From CAZJAH01 sp964544155 (GTDB lineage Bacteria > Bacteroidota > Ignavibacteria > Kapaibacteriales > UBA2268), in assembly GCA_964544155.1 (NCBI GenBank), contig CAZJAH010000002.1, positions 145,377 through 209,376 of the forward strand: a stretch of DNA of 64,000 nt, written 5' to 3'. Below the pieces are notes generated by a model, which worked only from the letters and a program-made list of their open reading frames with translations, searched no databases and was not told the DNA's origin. A program made the position numbers and the translations under genes. Positions 44,871-53,235 of the stretch are shown piece after piece (the first letter of the stretch is position 1; each line of letters starts with the position of its first letter).

Positions 44871-46601
44871 ATGGGAAAATGGAGAATAACCATAGGCCAT
44901 CGACCTGACGATGAGCTTCACGAAATAATAGACAACGCGGAATACTGGCCTGAAGAGGATGTCATCAATGCTAAGCGGGAATTACATTTAAGGCAGACGG
45001 ACTATAAGCAATCTGAAAAATTCCGGTTGGAATTAGAAAAGGAACGGGAAGATTTGATTGTTAGCAAAGCAGGATTTCCTGCCTGCGCTTATACCTCTTT
45101 TCCTTTAGAAGGCTTTACGACAGAAGAATACATAGCAAACGCGCTTGAAACTGTAAAATCATTAGGATGGAATATTGTTGATGTATATGAGGATTCTCTT
45201 ACTGTCCGCACCATGACGTCCTTCTTATCTTTTGGCGAAGAGATCATTATTACTGTTGAAGATGACACCGTTTATCTTGAAAGTGAATGCGCATTTATGC
45301 AGGTAATTGACTGGGGAATAAACAAAAAAAGAATTAAAGAATTCCTGGAGGAATTTGAAGAAATCACCGGAACAACGAGTACCGAAACAAACATTTTAAA
45401 ATTCAAGAAAGCTTTATCAAGTGAAATCGATCCCAAAACAGGAATGCGGTTATATGGTAGCGAAAAACAGAAAGATCAAGACGGCACTTTAATTCCAAAT
45501 CATACACAATGGGTAACAACTGTCATCATTGGTATAAATCTATTGATATTTGCCATTATGGTAATGAATGGCGCTAATTTCTTTAATCCGCTTCCGGTAA
45601 CCCTGACTGAGTGGGGCGCTAATTACAAACTTTATACTTTGAATAACGAGTATTGGCGGCTACTGACGAATACTTTTCTGCATATAGGCATTGTACATTT
45701 GGCGGTGAATATGTACGCTTTATATTTTATCGGAAAATATCTGGAACCGCTAATTGGATATGCCAGGTTTATCTCGGCATATTTGCTATCAGGTATAGGA
45801 GCTAGTTTTGCCAGCCTGCTTTTCCAGGATAATGTTGTCAGCGCAGGGGCATCTGGCGCGATATTCGGTATGTACGGATTATTTTTAGCTCTACTCTCCA
45901 CAAAACTGATTGATTCTAAAACCAAAACAGCCTTCTTATCAAGCATAGGTATCTTTATCGCTTACAATCTATTTTACGGCTTTACTCAAAACGGTATAGA
46001 TAACGCGGCGCATGTCGGCGGGTTGATAACCGGCGCTTTGATTGGCTATGCATTTATCCCCGGATTAACAGAAGAAAAAAAACAAATGATGAAATATCTT
46101 ACAATAATATATTCATCCGCAGCAATTATTTTCATTACTTTTTTTGGTGTTAAAAATCTGGAGAATCCTGCGGTAGAAGGTATTCCTTTGACTGAAAGGT
46201 ACAATGGGAAAGAAGAGCAGGATTCTCAGGTTCTTTTGGATGTTTTGGAGCAATATCATGGAATTATGAAAAAGATGGCTGAAAATGAAACCGCCGCCAT
46301 GGAGCTATATATTTTAATGGATAGTCTGAGGGCGGAGAACCTGCTTACATTTATTAGAGAGCAGGGGATCCCTAAATGGGATGAAAATCTGAATCTCGCC
46401 TTTGATATAGACATCCTGGAAGGGCTGCCTGATGAATTATTTCAAAAAAATAAATTAATAAAAAAATATATGAAGCTCAGAAAAGAAGCCTATGGATTGA
46501 TTTATAAAGCACTGGATGAAAATACTGATAAATATTACGATTTGATAAACAACATGCATGTTGAAATCACTCAGATATTAAAGGAAATTGAAGATAGTTA
46601 A
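44871..46601 (+). CDS. Rhomboid intramembrane serine protease with long N- and C-terminal extensions
   Basis: 576 residues, preceded by a strong GGAGG. Residues 1-210 are a soluble domain of unknown type (GKWRITIGHRPDDELHEII at the start). The rhomboid core (about 215-405) has six helices with HLAVN (His276, Asn280), the catalytic serine in GASGAIFG (Ser328) and His381 in NAAHVGG. A further 170 mostly helical residues follow. It should cut membrane proteins within or near the bilayer. Substrate unknown; the extensions are larger than in GlpG and may select it. Confidence 0.88.
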   Translation: MGKWRITIGHRPDDELHEIIDNAEYWPEEDVINAKRELHLRQTDYKQSEKFRLELEKEREDLIVSKAGFPACAYTSFPLEGFTTEEYIANALETVKSLGWNIVDVYEDSLTVRTMTSFLSFGEEIIITVEDDTVYLESECAFMQVIDWGINKKRIKEFLEEFEEITGTTSTETNILKFKKALSSEIDPKTGMRLYGSEKQKDQDGTLIPNHTQWVTTVIIGINLLIFAIMVMNGANFFNPLPVTLTEWGANYKLYTLNNEYWRLLTNTFLHIGIVHLAVNMYALYFIGKYLEPLIGYARFISAYLLSGIGASFASLLFQDNVVSAGASGAIFGMYGLFLALLSTKLIDSKTKTAFLSSIGIFIAYNLFYGFTQNGIDNAAHVGGLITGALIGYAFIPGLTEEKKQMMKYLTIIYSSAAIIFITFFGVKNLENPAVEGIPLTERYNGKEEQDSQVLLDVLEQYHGIMKKMAENETAAMELYILMDSLRAENLLTFIREQGIPKWDENLNLAFDIDILEGLPDELFQKNKLIKKYMKLRKEAYGLIYKALDENTDKYYDLINNMHVEITQILKEIEDS

Positions 46602-46606
46602 ATTGA

Positions 46607-47080
46607 ATGAATAGCAACTTAATACTCAGGCAGGCTTTACCGGATGATCTGCCTGATATACTGCAGATTTTCAAGGAATCAATTGAGCAGAGCTGCGCCG
46701 GTGATTACACGCCGCGGCAGATCGCGGCATGGGTATCTTCTGCTGAAGATCGGCAGTTTTGGCTCAAGCGGATAAATGAACAGTACTTTATCCTTGCCGA
46801 ATATGAAGGCCGTCCGGCAGGCTTTGCATCACTGAAAGGCGGCGGATATATCGATCTGCTGTATGTTCACCGGGATTATCAGGGAATGGGAGTTGCCGGT
46901 TTACTTCTTAAGGCCGTTAGCAGTAAGGCAAAAAGCCTGAACTCCGGGAGCCTTTCGGCAGATGTCAGCATATCGGCCATGCCCTTTTTCATTAATAATG
47001 GATTCGCTATCATAAGGCAAAATATCAATTACAGGCAGAACGTTGAATTAATTAACTACCGCATGGAAAGAATAATTTGA
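46607..47080 (+). CDS. GNAT-family N-acetyltransferase
   Basis: 157 residues with the acetyl-CoA-binding loop IDLLYVHRDYQGMGVAGLLL (R/Q-x-x-G-x-G/A) and LRQALPDDLPDILQIFKESI at the start. It is close to the YafP-like type. The substrate is not predictable. It starts six bases after the rhomboid stop, so they are probably co-transcribed. Confidence 0.88.
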   Translation: MNSNLILRQALPDDLPDILQIFKESIEQSCAGDYTPRQIAAWVSSAEDRQFWLKRINEQYFILAEYEGRPAGFASLKGGGYIDLLYVHRDYQGMGVAGLLLKAVSSKAKSLNSGSLSADVSISAMPFFINNGFAIIRQNINYRQNVELINYRMERII

Positions 47081-47140
47081 ATGAAAGAGAAGTATAAGTT
47101 ATTTTAAGCGGTAATTTTATAATCATACGGAATTGAATCA

Positions 47141-47527
47141 ATGAATATAGCAATGACAGGAATATTTGTGAAAGATACCGAAGAAGCATTCATTATTTAT
47201 ACCGAAAAAATCGGCTTTGTGGAAGTAATGCACGACCCGGCATCAAATTTAGCCATAGTAGCCGCAGATGATGCGCCCGATGGCACAGCTCTGCTGCTTG
47301 AACCATCGTCGAACCCGCTTGCCAAAGAATACCGTGAAGGGCTTTATACCGCCGGCATCCCGGCCATAGTTTTCGGTTCTAAAGATATTAATGCCGATTA
47401 TGAAAGGTTAAAGAAAAATGGCATTAAATTCAAGAACGATCCGCTGAAAACTCCCTACGGCATGACAGCAATGTTCGATGACGGCTGCGGCAACTGGATA
47501 CAGATACACCAGGCATCGGAAGGATAA
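47141..47527 (+). CDS. VOC-family (glyoxalase-like) protein
   Basis: 128 residues with the VOC fold: IFVKDTEEAFIIYTEKIGFV, EPSSNPLAKEYREGLYTAGI, and YGMTAMFDDGCGNWIQIHQA. The expected metal-ligand pattern is partly present (Glu and His near the end). Members isomerise or bind small molecules; the substrate is not known. Confidence 0.88.
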   Translation: MNIAMTGIFVKDTEEAFIIYTEKIGFVEVMHDPASNLAIVAADDAPDGTALLLEPSSNPLAKEYREGLYTAGIPAIVFGSKDINADYERLKKNGIKFKNDPLKTPYGMTAMFDDGCGNWIQIHQASEG

Positions 47528-47611
47528 CCTAAACAGTTATGGTAGTTAATTATTTGTTGCCGGTTTTTTTTGTTTATTTAATCATATTATATAATTAATT
47601 TTTGAGAAATA

Positions 47612-47830
47612 ATGAAAGCTTTAACTGTTAAAATTCCCGAAAATATAGATGAATTCGATATAAAAATGATTATTGCTTCACAATTATTCGCCAAAGGCTT
47701 GGTGAGTTCAGGACAAGCCGCTGAGATAGCCGGTATAAGTAAGAGACAATTTCTGGAAAAGGTTGGCGAATTTGAGATTTCGATTTTTGGGGAAAGTCCT
47801 GAGGATATAGAGCGAATCATAAATGAATAA
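47612..47830 (+). CDS. UPF0175-family antitoxin-like protein
   Basis: 72 residues, ending in SPEDIERIINE, with a helix-turn-helix-like centre (SGQAAEIAGISKRQFLEKVG). UPF0175 proteins commonly precede a PIN-domain DUF3368 toxin; here the toxin is only a stub overlapping the last eight bases (47823). Confidence 0.8.
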   Translation: MKALTVKIPENIDEFDIKMIIASQLFAKGLVSSGQAAEIAGISKRQFLEKVGEFEISIFGESPEDIERIINE

Positions 47831-47906
47831 CATAGTGATCGCTGATACAAGCTGCCTGATTGCTCTTAGTAATATCAACGAACTATGTTTATACTCGACA
47901 ATATAA
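47823..47906 (+). pseudogene. Remnant of a PIN-domain (DUF3368-like) toxin
   Basis: A 27-codon frame starting inside the antitoxin end: MNNIVIADTSCLIALSNINE, which is the hallmark start of DUF3368/PIN toxins (the acidic Asp8 and Thr/Ser after it). A stop follows at 47904. No continuing homology was seen in the same frame, so the toxin is broken, leaving the antitoxin without its partner. Confidence 0.7.
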
Positions 47907-48007
47907 ATAATTACTCGTTCTGCCCTATCACTTTCAACGTAATGGAGCGCCTCAAAGATGAACTGTATTATAGGTGATGGAAATTCTAATAATCATCAAG
48001 AGGGTTG

Positions 48008-49050
48008 TTACAATTCATTTAGTATTTTCGATGTATAAATCAGTTCTTTATCATTTAAGTAGTGGTGCACAGGCAATAAAAAGACGCTCTTAAGCAGCTC
48101 GGGTTCGTAATCGAGTTCATCGGGTTTCCAGCCGTTGCGCAGCGCAAATCCGTGAACGCCTCGCTTAAGCAAGTATTTCATCATCCGGCCTTGATCATCA
48201 ACCATTATCGGAAATCCAATCAGCGACTGCCTCAAATATGCCCCTTTACCAACAGGCAGCAGATATTTCGGATGAATATTTTTGTAGAGAATTTCGGCAT
48301 TGAGGATTCTTTTTGTGCTGACCTTATCAAAATCGATTTTGCAGATTTGTTTTTTTATTATAGGATCTGCGAGAGATATTGTTTCAGGAATTTCATATAT
48401 GACAAATAAGTTTTTTCCAAATAATTGCCAAACCAATTTATTATAGATCCTGAATGGTAGCGGAGGAATAAATCTTATGAAGTGGTTTGAATAGAAATAA
48501 AAAAATATTTTTAGTACTGTTTTAAGTTCAGATGACTTTATAGACCCCCCCCATTATATACCAGCTTATCATATTTTTCTGAAATTACAGCTCCACCGCA
48601 AGGCAATCCAAGCAGTTTATGCCATGAATAAACTTCGATATCGCCAATAGTTTTAACCTTTTTATAAGGTAAGGTCAAAGCCTTATCTTCAACAATAAGG
48701 AATCCTTTATCCTTGAGATTTTGAAGTAATTTAACATTATCGTCAATCCATAATCCATAGTGATGGATGTAATACACAATGGTGTTTTGGGGATTAAAGT
48801 TATTAAAATAATCTTCCTGCAAATGGAGGTCCAAGTCTAAATCATAAAAGTGGATTTTAAAACCCAGTTGCTTCAAAGGCAGGTAAACACCGTCGGCTGT
48901 ATATGCAGGAAGTAAAATCGACTTGCCCTGAAATTGACGAAAGAAATGATAAATAGCCTGCCTTGCCAGAGTGAATACAGGATAACTGAACTCATTCGAG
49001 CTGTTCAAAAGGAAATCAGCATTTTCCTTCGGGGGTTTATGGTATATCAT
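48008..49050 (-). pseudogene. DegT/DnrJ/EryC1-like aminotransferase split by a frameshift in a G8 tract
   Basis: Two frames form one protein. The first (49050-48538, 170 residues) has SILLPAYTADGVYLPLKQLG, YYIHHYGLW, LIVEDKALTLPY and the PLP-lysine region EVYSWHKLLGLPCGGAVISE. It stops just after Gly-Gly-Gly-Leu, which is encoded at a run of eight G (plus-strand C at 48545-48552). One added G (or two removed) opens the frame straight through into the second part (to 48008), which ends with LLPVHHYLNDKELIYTSKIL, the expected C-terminal pattern; the whole would be about 347 residues. The family makes amino sugars for surface glycans. It is either a phase-variable gene caught off, a true pseudogene or a homopolymer error. 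Confidence 0.75.
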
Positions 49051-49080
49051 GTAAATCTTTCCGAAAAACTAAAAAGATAA

Positions 49081-49115
49081 AATAAAAAATAAAGGCGGAT
49101 TAAAAAATCCGCCTT
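49081..49115 (-). terminator. Intrinsic terminator
   Basis: Minus strand: AAGGCGGATT, loop TTTT, AATCCGCCTT, then a T-rich run. It ends transcription from the suf genes after the T9SS-domain remnant. Confidence 0.85.
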
Positions 49116-49126
49116 CTATATAAAAA

Positions 49127-49363
49127 TCACTTAGCTACTATTACTTTCTTTGCAAGTATTCCTCCATCCCATTAGAATACCATGTAATACTGGCCTGAAG
49201 CTAGAGAGGAATTTTGATAGATGATTTGTTTTGTTCCTGCTGAAACTTCTCCATCATGTACTAATCCTATGAAGCTACCCATATTATCTAAAAGTAGAAC
49301 TTCTAATTCGCTTGAATATGGTAAAGTAAGGTTAATTAGAGTAATGTTTTTAAATATTGCCAC
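49127..49363 (-). pseudogene. Remnant of a T9SS C-terminal sorting domain, with in-frame stop
   Basis: 63 residues (from a GTG inside the sufE end) read like the second half of a T9SS type A domain: ITLINLTLPYSSELEVLLLD, GEVSAGTKQIIY, LASGQYYMVF. An in-frame TAA (49172-49174) follows, and after it the frame goes on with WDGGILAKKVIVAK to a TGA at 49127, exactly the usual end of these domains. A CAA-to-TAA change would explain the stop. The N-terminal protein is missing; only the tail is left after sufE. Confidence 0.65.
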
Positions 49364-49784
49364 ATTCTAATAAAGGATAATACTTCCCGGCCCTGTCTTT
49401 AATTTCCCGGATAATGGCATTCAGGCCGTCGGAGCGGGCAGGTGAAAGATTCGAACCAAGGCCTATCTTCTCAATAAAGTAAAGATCTGATCCGGCTATA
49501 TCTTTCGGTGGCTGGCCGTCGAGCGTTCTTAGCAGCAGGGCGAGTATCCCCCGGGTTATTTTCGCATCGCTGTCACCGGTTATTTTCATGTTTTTGCCGT
49601 TCATTTCAGTCAGCAGCCATATTTTAGACTGGCAGCCGCTTATGGAATTATCATCGGTTTTGTTCTTCATATCAAACGGAGTAAGCTTATCTCCTTCAGC
49701 GATGATAGCTTCGTACATGTCGAACCAGTCGTCATATCCGGAGTATTCTTCGATTATTCTGTCCTGTATTTCATTTATGTTCAT
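49350..49784 (-). CDS. sufE: SufE-family sulfur acceptor
   Basis: 144 residues; active cysteine Cys51 in NSISGCQSKIWLL and the conserved LGLGSNLSPARSDGLNAII-like segment (GLGSNLSPARSDGL). It takes sulfur from SufS as a persulfide. One base after the sufS stop. The 3' end overlaps a T9SS remnant. Confidence 0.94.
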   Translation of the reverse strand: MNINEIQDRIIEEYSGYDDWFDMYEAIIAEGDKLTPFDMKNKTDDNSISGCQSKIWLLTEMNGKNMKITGDSDAKITRGILALLLRTLDGQPPKDIAGSDLYFIEKIGLGSNLSPARSDGLNAIIREIKDRAGKYYPLLECGNI

Positions 49785-49785
49785 T

Positions 49786-51015
49786 TTAAACGAGCATTGT
49801 TTTTATTCTACTAATACCTTCTATCAGAGAGTCGATTTCTTCCCTTGTGTTATATACGGCAAAGCTGGCCCTTATCGTACCCGGTACATTAAACCGCCTC
49901 ATCAGCGGCTGCGCGCAGTGATGCCCTGTTCGTACGGCTATGCCTAGCTTATCCAGAAGCTGTCCGGCATCGTAATGATGGCCTCCCACCAGGTTGAATG
50001 ATATTGCTCCGCAGGCGTTTTTTTTTCTCCCGTGAAGTTCAAGGCCTTCGATTTCGCTGAGCCTCTTCCAGGCGTAATTGTACAGTTCTTTTTCATATGC
50101 TTCAATGGCTTCAAGGCCAATTGATTCGATGTATTCTATGGCTGTCATCAAGCTTACAGCCCCGGCATAGTTAGCCGTACCCGGCTCGAACCTCAATGGC
50201 GGCTCCAAAAAAGTACTCTTTTCCGGGCCTGCGTATTCGATCATTCCTCCGCCAAAACGCGCCGGAGGCATTGCTTCTAGCAGCGCCTCCTTACCGTAAA
50301 GTACGCCTATACCTGTTTCCGCGTACATCTTATGGCCGGAGAAAGCAAAGAAATCGGCATCAAGTTCCCTGACATCCACAGGCTTATGCTGAACCGCCTG
50401 AGCCCCGTCGATGAATACCGGTATATCCCGGCTGTGGGCAATCTTGATGATTTCTTTAACCGGATTGATGATGCCTGTGACATTAGATATATACGACAGA
50501 GAGATGAGCTTTGTCCTATCTGTGATAAGATTTTCAAATTCTTCTAAAATAAGTCCGCCGCTGCCATCCACCGGTATGACTTTCAGATTGGCGTTTTTCC
50601 TGAGGCAAAGGGCCTGCCAGGGAAGAAAATTAGAGTGGTGCTCCATCTGAGTGGTTATTATTTCATCGCCCTCTCTGATAAAAGCCTCGCCAAAAGAATC
50701 CGCTGTTATATTCACGGATTCCGTTGTGCCGTGAGTAAAAATAATTTCATTCGAATTATTCGCGTTGATGAATTTCCTTACACTTTCGCGTGCTTCTTCG
50801 TAAGCTGCGCTGGACTGCTCGCTCAGGTAGTGCACCCCCCTGTGTATGTTGCTGTTGAGCGTGGTATAGAATTCTACTAAGCGGCCTATCACCTGCCGGG
50901 GCTTTTGTGTAGTGGCGGCATTATCCAGGTAAACGAGCGGCCTGCCATGCACTTTTCGGCTGAGAATTGGGAACTCCTCCCTAATCTTTTCAATATTGAG
51001 TCTGACTTGTAACAT
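49786..51015 (-). CDS. sufS: Cysteine desulfurase SufS
   Basis: 409 residues. Class V aminotransferase fold: PLVYLDNAATTQKPRQV, FTHGTTESVNI, FFAFSGHKMYAETGIGVLYG with the PLP lysine, and the active cysteine in VRTGHHCAQPLM. It releases sulfur from cysteine for Fe-S clusters. Its ATG overlaps the stop of the upstream rhodanese gene (TAATG). No sufBCD in the window. Confidence 0.95.
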   Translation of the reverse strand: MLQVRLNIEKIREEFPILSRKVHGRPLVYLDNAATTQKPRQVIGRLVEFYTTLNSNIHRGVHYLSEQSSAAYEEARESVRKFINANNSNEIIFTHGTTESVNITADSFGEAFIREGDEIITTQMEHHSNFLPWQALCLRKNANLKVIPVDGSGGLILEEFENLITDRTKLISLSYISNVTGIINPVKEIIKIAHSRDIPVFIDGAQAVQHKPVDVRELDADFFAFSGHKMYAETGIGVLYGKEALLEAMPPARFGGGMIEYAGPEKSTFLEPPLRFEPGTANYAGAVSLMTAIEYIESIGLEAIEAYEKELYNYAWKRLSEIEGLELHGRKKNACGAISFNLVGGHHYDAGQLLDKLGIAVRTGHHCAQPLMRRFNVPGTIRASFAVYNTREEIDSLIEGISRIKTMLV

Positions 51016-52331
51016 TAGCCGGCCTTTTCTTTCATATTTTCGGGAACACCTGTTTCTGCCGGGAGGTTATTATTAGACCACTCGAACCATCCGCCGTCAA
51101 ATACAGACACTCTAGGCCATCCCATAAGCCAGGCGTTAATAAAAGCCTCACTGCCGCGCCAGCCGGTACCGCAGTAGAAAGCATTGTGCTTATCCGGGGT
51201 AATGCCTGAATTTTGCCATATTGCCTCTACTTCGTGATATTCGCGAATAGTATGGTCGAGATTCCTGTAATTCTCCATGTGATAAGCGTCAGAACCGCAA
51301 TCGGCAAAGACTGATCCGGGGATACGGCCTTTTTTTACAATATAATTATAGCCGCTGACTTCGCCAATATATTCGCGCCAGCTTCTGACCGAGCATAGGT
51401 TTCTGTCACTATCTTTTACTATCTGCTGGGCTTCGGCCAGGTCAACAGCATACTCAGGCTTTGAGGGAATAGCCGCGCCGAAATCCGAAACCGCTCTTGC
51501 GGGAGTTGTTTCCTTTGTTATTTCAAAGCCTTCATCGACCCACGACTGCAAGCCGCCATTGAGAATACGCACATCTTTCACGCCCGCATATAGCATAATA
51601 AATGCGCAGCGCATAGCTCCGAGATGCCCTGCGCTGCTTCCCGGGTAGGGATCCTCATTATCCGGATAGGAGAAGCGCCCGTAAAGAATAACAGTGGTAT
51701 CAGCCGAAATGCCGTGCTTGGTAAGCGCGGACTTGAGTTCTGAAGGCGGCCGTCTGTTCCATGTTTCAGGTGATTCAAGCGCTAAAGTATTGAGCGCTAT
51801 GGCGCCCGGAATATGGCCTTCTTCATAATCACCCGGATTGCGGTAGTGGGCGTGGCATATTACATATTTCCTGCTGCCGTATTCCGGCGCGCTGCCGCTA
51901 TCAATGAGCTCTTTAAGCCATTTCGCTGAAACGAGCTGCCGGTAGCGGGGCAGGTAATCCATTGGGAGATTGTCATTCACGCACCATTCGGAAACAAAGG
52001 CATTATATAAGGTAATGTCATTATATCCCGCTTTGGCAAAGCGTTTAGCGACCTTTTCTGTCTCTGCTTCATCATAGCCGTAAATGATTAGCGAGTCATC
52101 TTTTTTAATACCTTTTGAATATATGATCTCCAGCCAGTCGATATAATCAGCCCATTTGGCGGGCAGGCTTTTGGCGCCTTTAATGTGTCCGCCGCGGGTT
52201 TCGCCGGCTTCTTTCCAGCCGTTATACGCATTAGGAGAACGGATATCGATTAATTTTGTCCCTGCCATATCGAGTGATTCGCGCAGTTCTTCAGTACTAA
52301 TTGTTTTAAAATCAGGCTTTTGCATAGTCAT
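51015..52331 (-). CDS. Sulfurtransferase with three rhodanese domains (two without the catalytic cysteine)
   Basis: 438 residues from an ATG at 52331 (next one two codons later). Domain 1 (about 1-125) has LIIYGYDEAETEK where the cysteine loop should be; domain 2 (about 130-265) has VILYGRFSYPDNED; only domain 3 (about 285-430) has a proper loop, FYCGTGWRGSE. Only the third is expected to move sulfur; the other two may bind partners or regulate. It is the first gene of the suf operon here, and its stop overlaps sufS, suggesting it feeds or takes sulfur from the SufS-SufE pair. Confidence 0.85.
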   Translation of the reverse strand: MTMQKPDFKTISTEELRESLDMAGTKLIDIRSPNAYNGWKEAGETRGGHIKGAKSLPAKWADYIDWLEIIYSKGIKKDDSLIIYGYDEAETEKVAKRFAKAGYNDITLYNAFVSEWCVNDNLPMDYLPRYRQLVSAKWLKELIDSGSAPEYGSRKYVICHAHYRNPGDYEEGHIPGAIALNTLALESPETWNRRPPSELKSALTKHGISADTTVILYGRFSYPDNEDPYPGSSAGHLGAMRCAFIMLYAGVKDVRILNGGLQSWVDEGFEITKETTPARAVSDFGAAIPSKPEYAVDLAEAQQIVKDSDRNLCSVRSWREYIGEVSGYNYIVKKGRIPGSVFADCGSDAYHMENYRNLDHTIREYHEVEAIWQNSGITPDKHNAFYCGTGWRGSEAFINAWLMGWPRVSVFDGGWFEWSNNNLPAETGVPENMKEKAG

Positions 52332-52461
52332 TAAATAAATTTTAAACAAAATGATAAAAAGCCGCGAAAAATGATCTGTAAAGCAGCTACATAAATGACT
52401 TTCAGAAGCGTTTTTTAATGTATCAAAAGTGAATTATTTATGAAATAGAATTAAAAATAAG

Positions 52462-53235
52462 CTATTTAAACTTTGTAAAATAAGAATCTATTTCATTTCT
52501 CATTTCCAAACCAACTTCTTCAAAACACTTTAACAAAATCTCATATGAATTATCTCCACCCAAAAAATCCCAGAATTCATTTGCTACTTTTAGTTCCTGA
52601 TCAAGATCTAACATACCTTTCATTGTCCATCTTTGATAAGGTTCTGGTTCATAAGGATTATATGGTATTGCGATATAAGTGTTTACGCTTTTGTCAGGAA
52701 ATTTCGTCAAATAAATGGCTGCCCATTCTAATAGGGTTCTTTTGAAATCTTTAAAGTTACTAATATTAGGTTTTGCTGTTTTTATATCGAATAAATGGGC
52801 ATTACCTTTGTGATCAAGCAAAAATAGATCAACTTTCACTGTTTTTAACCTATTAATGGTTCCAGTTTTAGTTTTGCTCTGAATTCTTTTTAATTCTTCT
52901 AGTTTGTTAGGATTTTTTCCCATTGATAAATCATTGATGATTGCTTGTATTTCAAATTGTGCATTTTCTGATATTTCATTCCCAACAATGTATTGTTTTT
53001 TGGCCTCTTTATATTTTAGACATGCAAGGGTTTCCGCAACAGGTTCAAAAATGGATGTTCCAAATGTAGTATTCAATGAATGAATAAAAGAAAACAATGC
53101 CATCCTATCTTTTCCTAAAAGCCTATGATGGAATGGCATATGCTTAGTTTCTGGATTGTAACTTTTAAATTTTTTTCTAAGACTATTTTTTAAGATTTGT
53201 TTAATTATTTCCGGATGTTTCGCTGTTAAGAGCAT
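52462..53235 (-). CDS. Type II restriction endonuclease (TdeIII-like family, tentative)
   Basis: 257 residues with no membrane segment. The first part (MPFHHRLLGKDRMALFSFIH, then NTTFGTSIFEPVA) and a PD-(D/E)XK core (Asp136 in KVDLFLLD, Asp150-Ile-Lys152 in HLFDIKTAKPN) match what I recall of TdeIII-type enzymes. That family is reported to cut GGNCC; the assignment here is by memory. It follows its methyltransferase with no gap. The DNA is visibly more AT-rich than most neighbours, pointing to transfer. Confidence 0.7.
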   Translation of the reverse strand: MLLTAKHPEIIKQILKNSLRKKFKSYNPETKHMPFHHRLLGKDRMALFSFIHSLNTTFGTSIFEPVAETLACLKYKEAKKQYIVGNEISENAQFEIQAIINDLSMGKNPNKLEELKRIQSKTKTGTINRLKTVKVDLFLLDHKGNAHLFDIKTAKPNISNFKDFKRTLLEWAAIYLTKFPDKSVNTYIAIPYNPYEPEPYQRWTMKGMLDLDQELKVANEFWDFLGGDNSYEILLKCFEEVGLEMRNEIDSYFTKFK

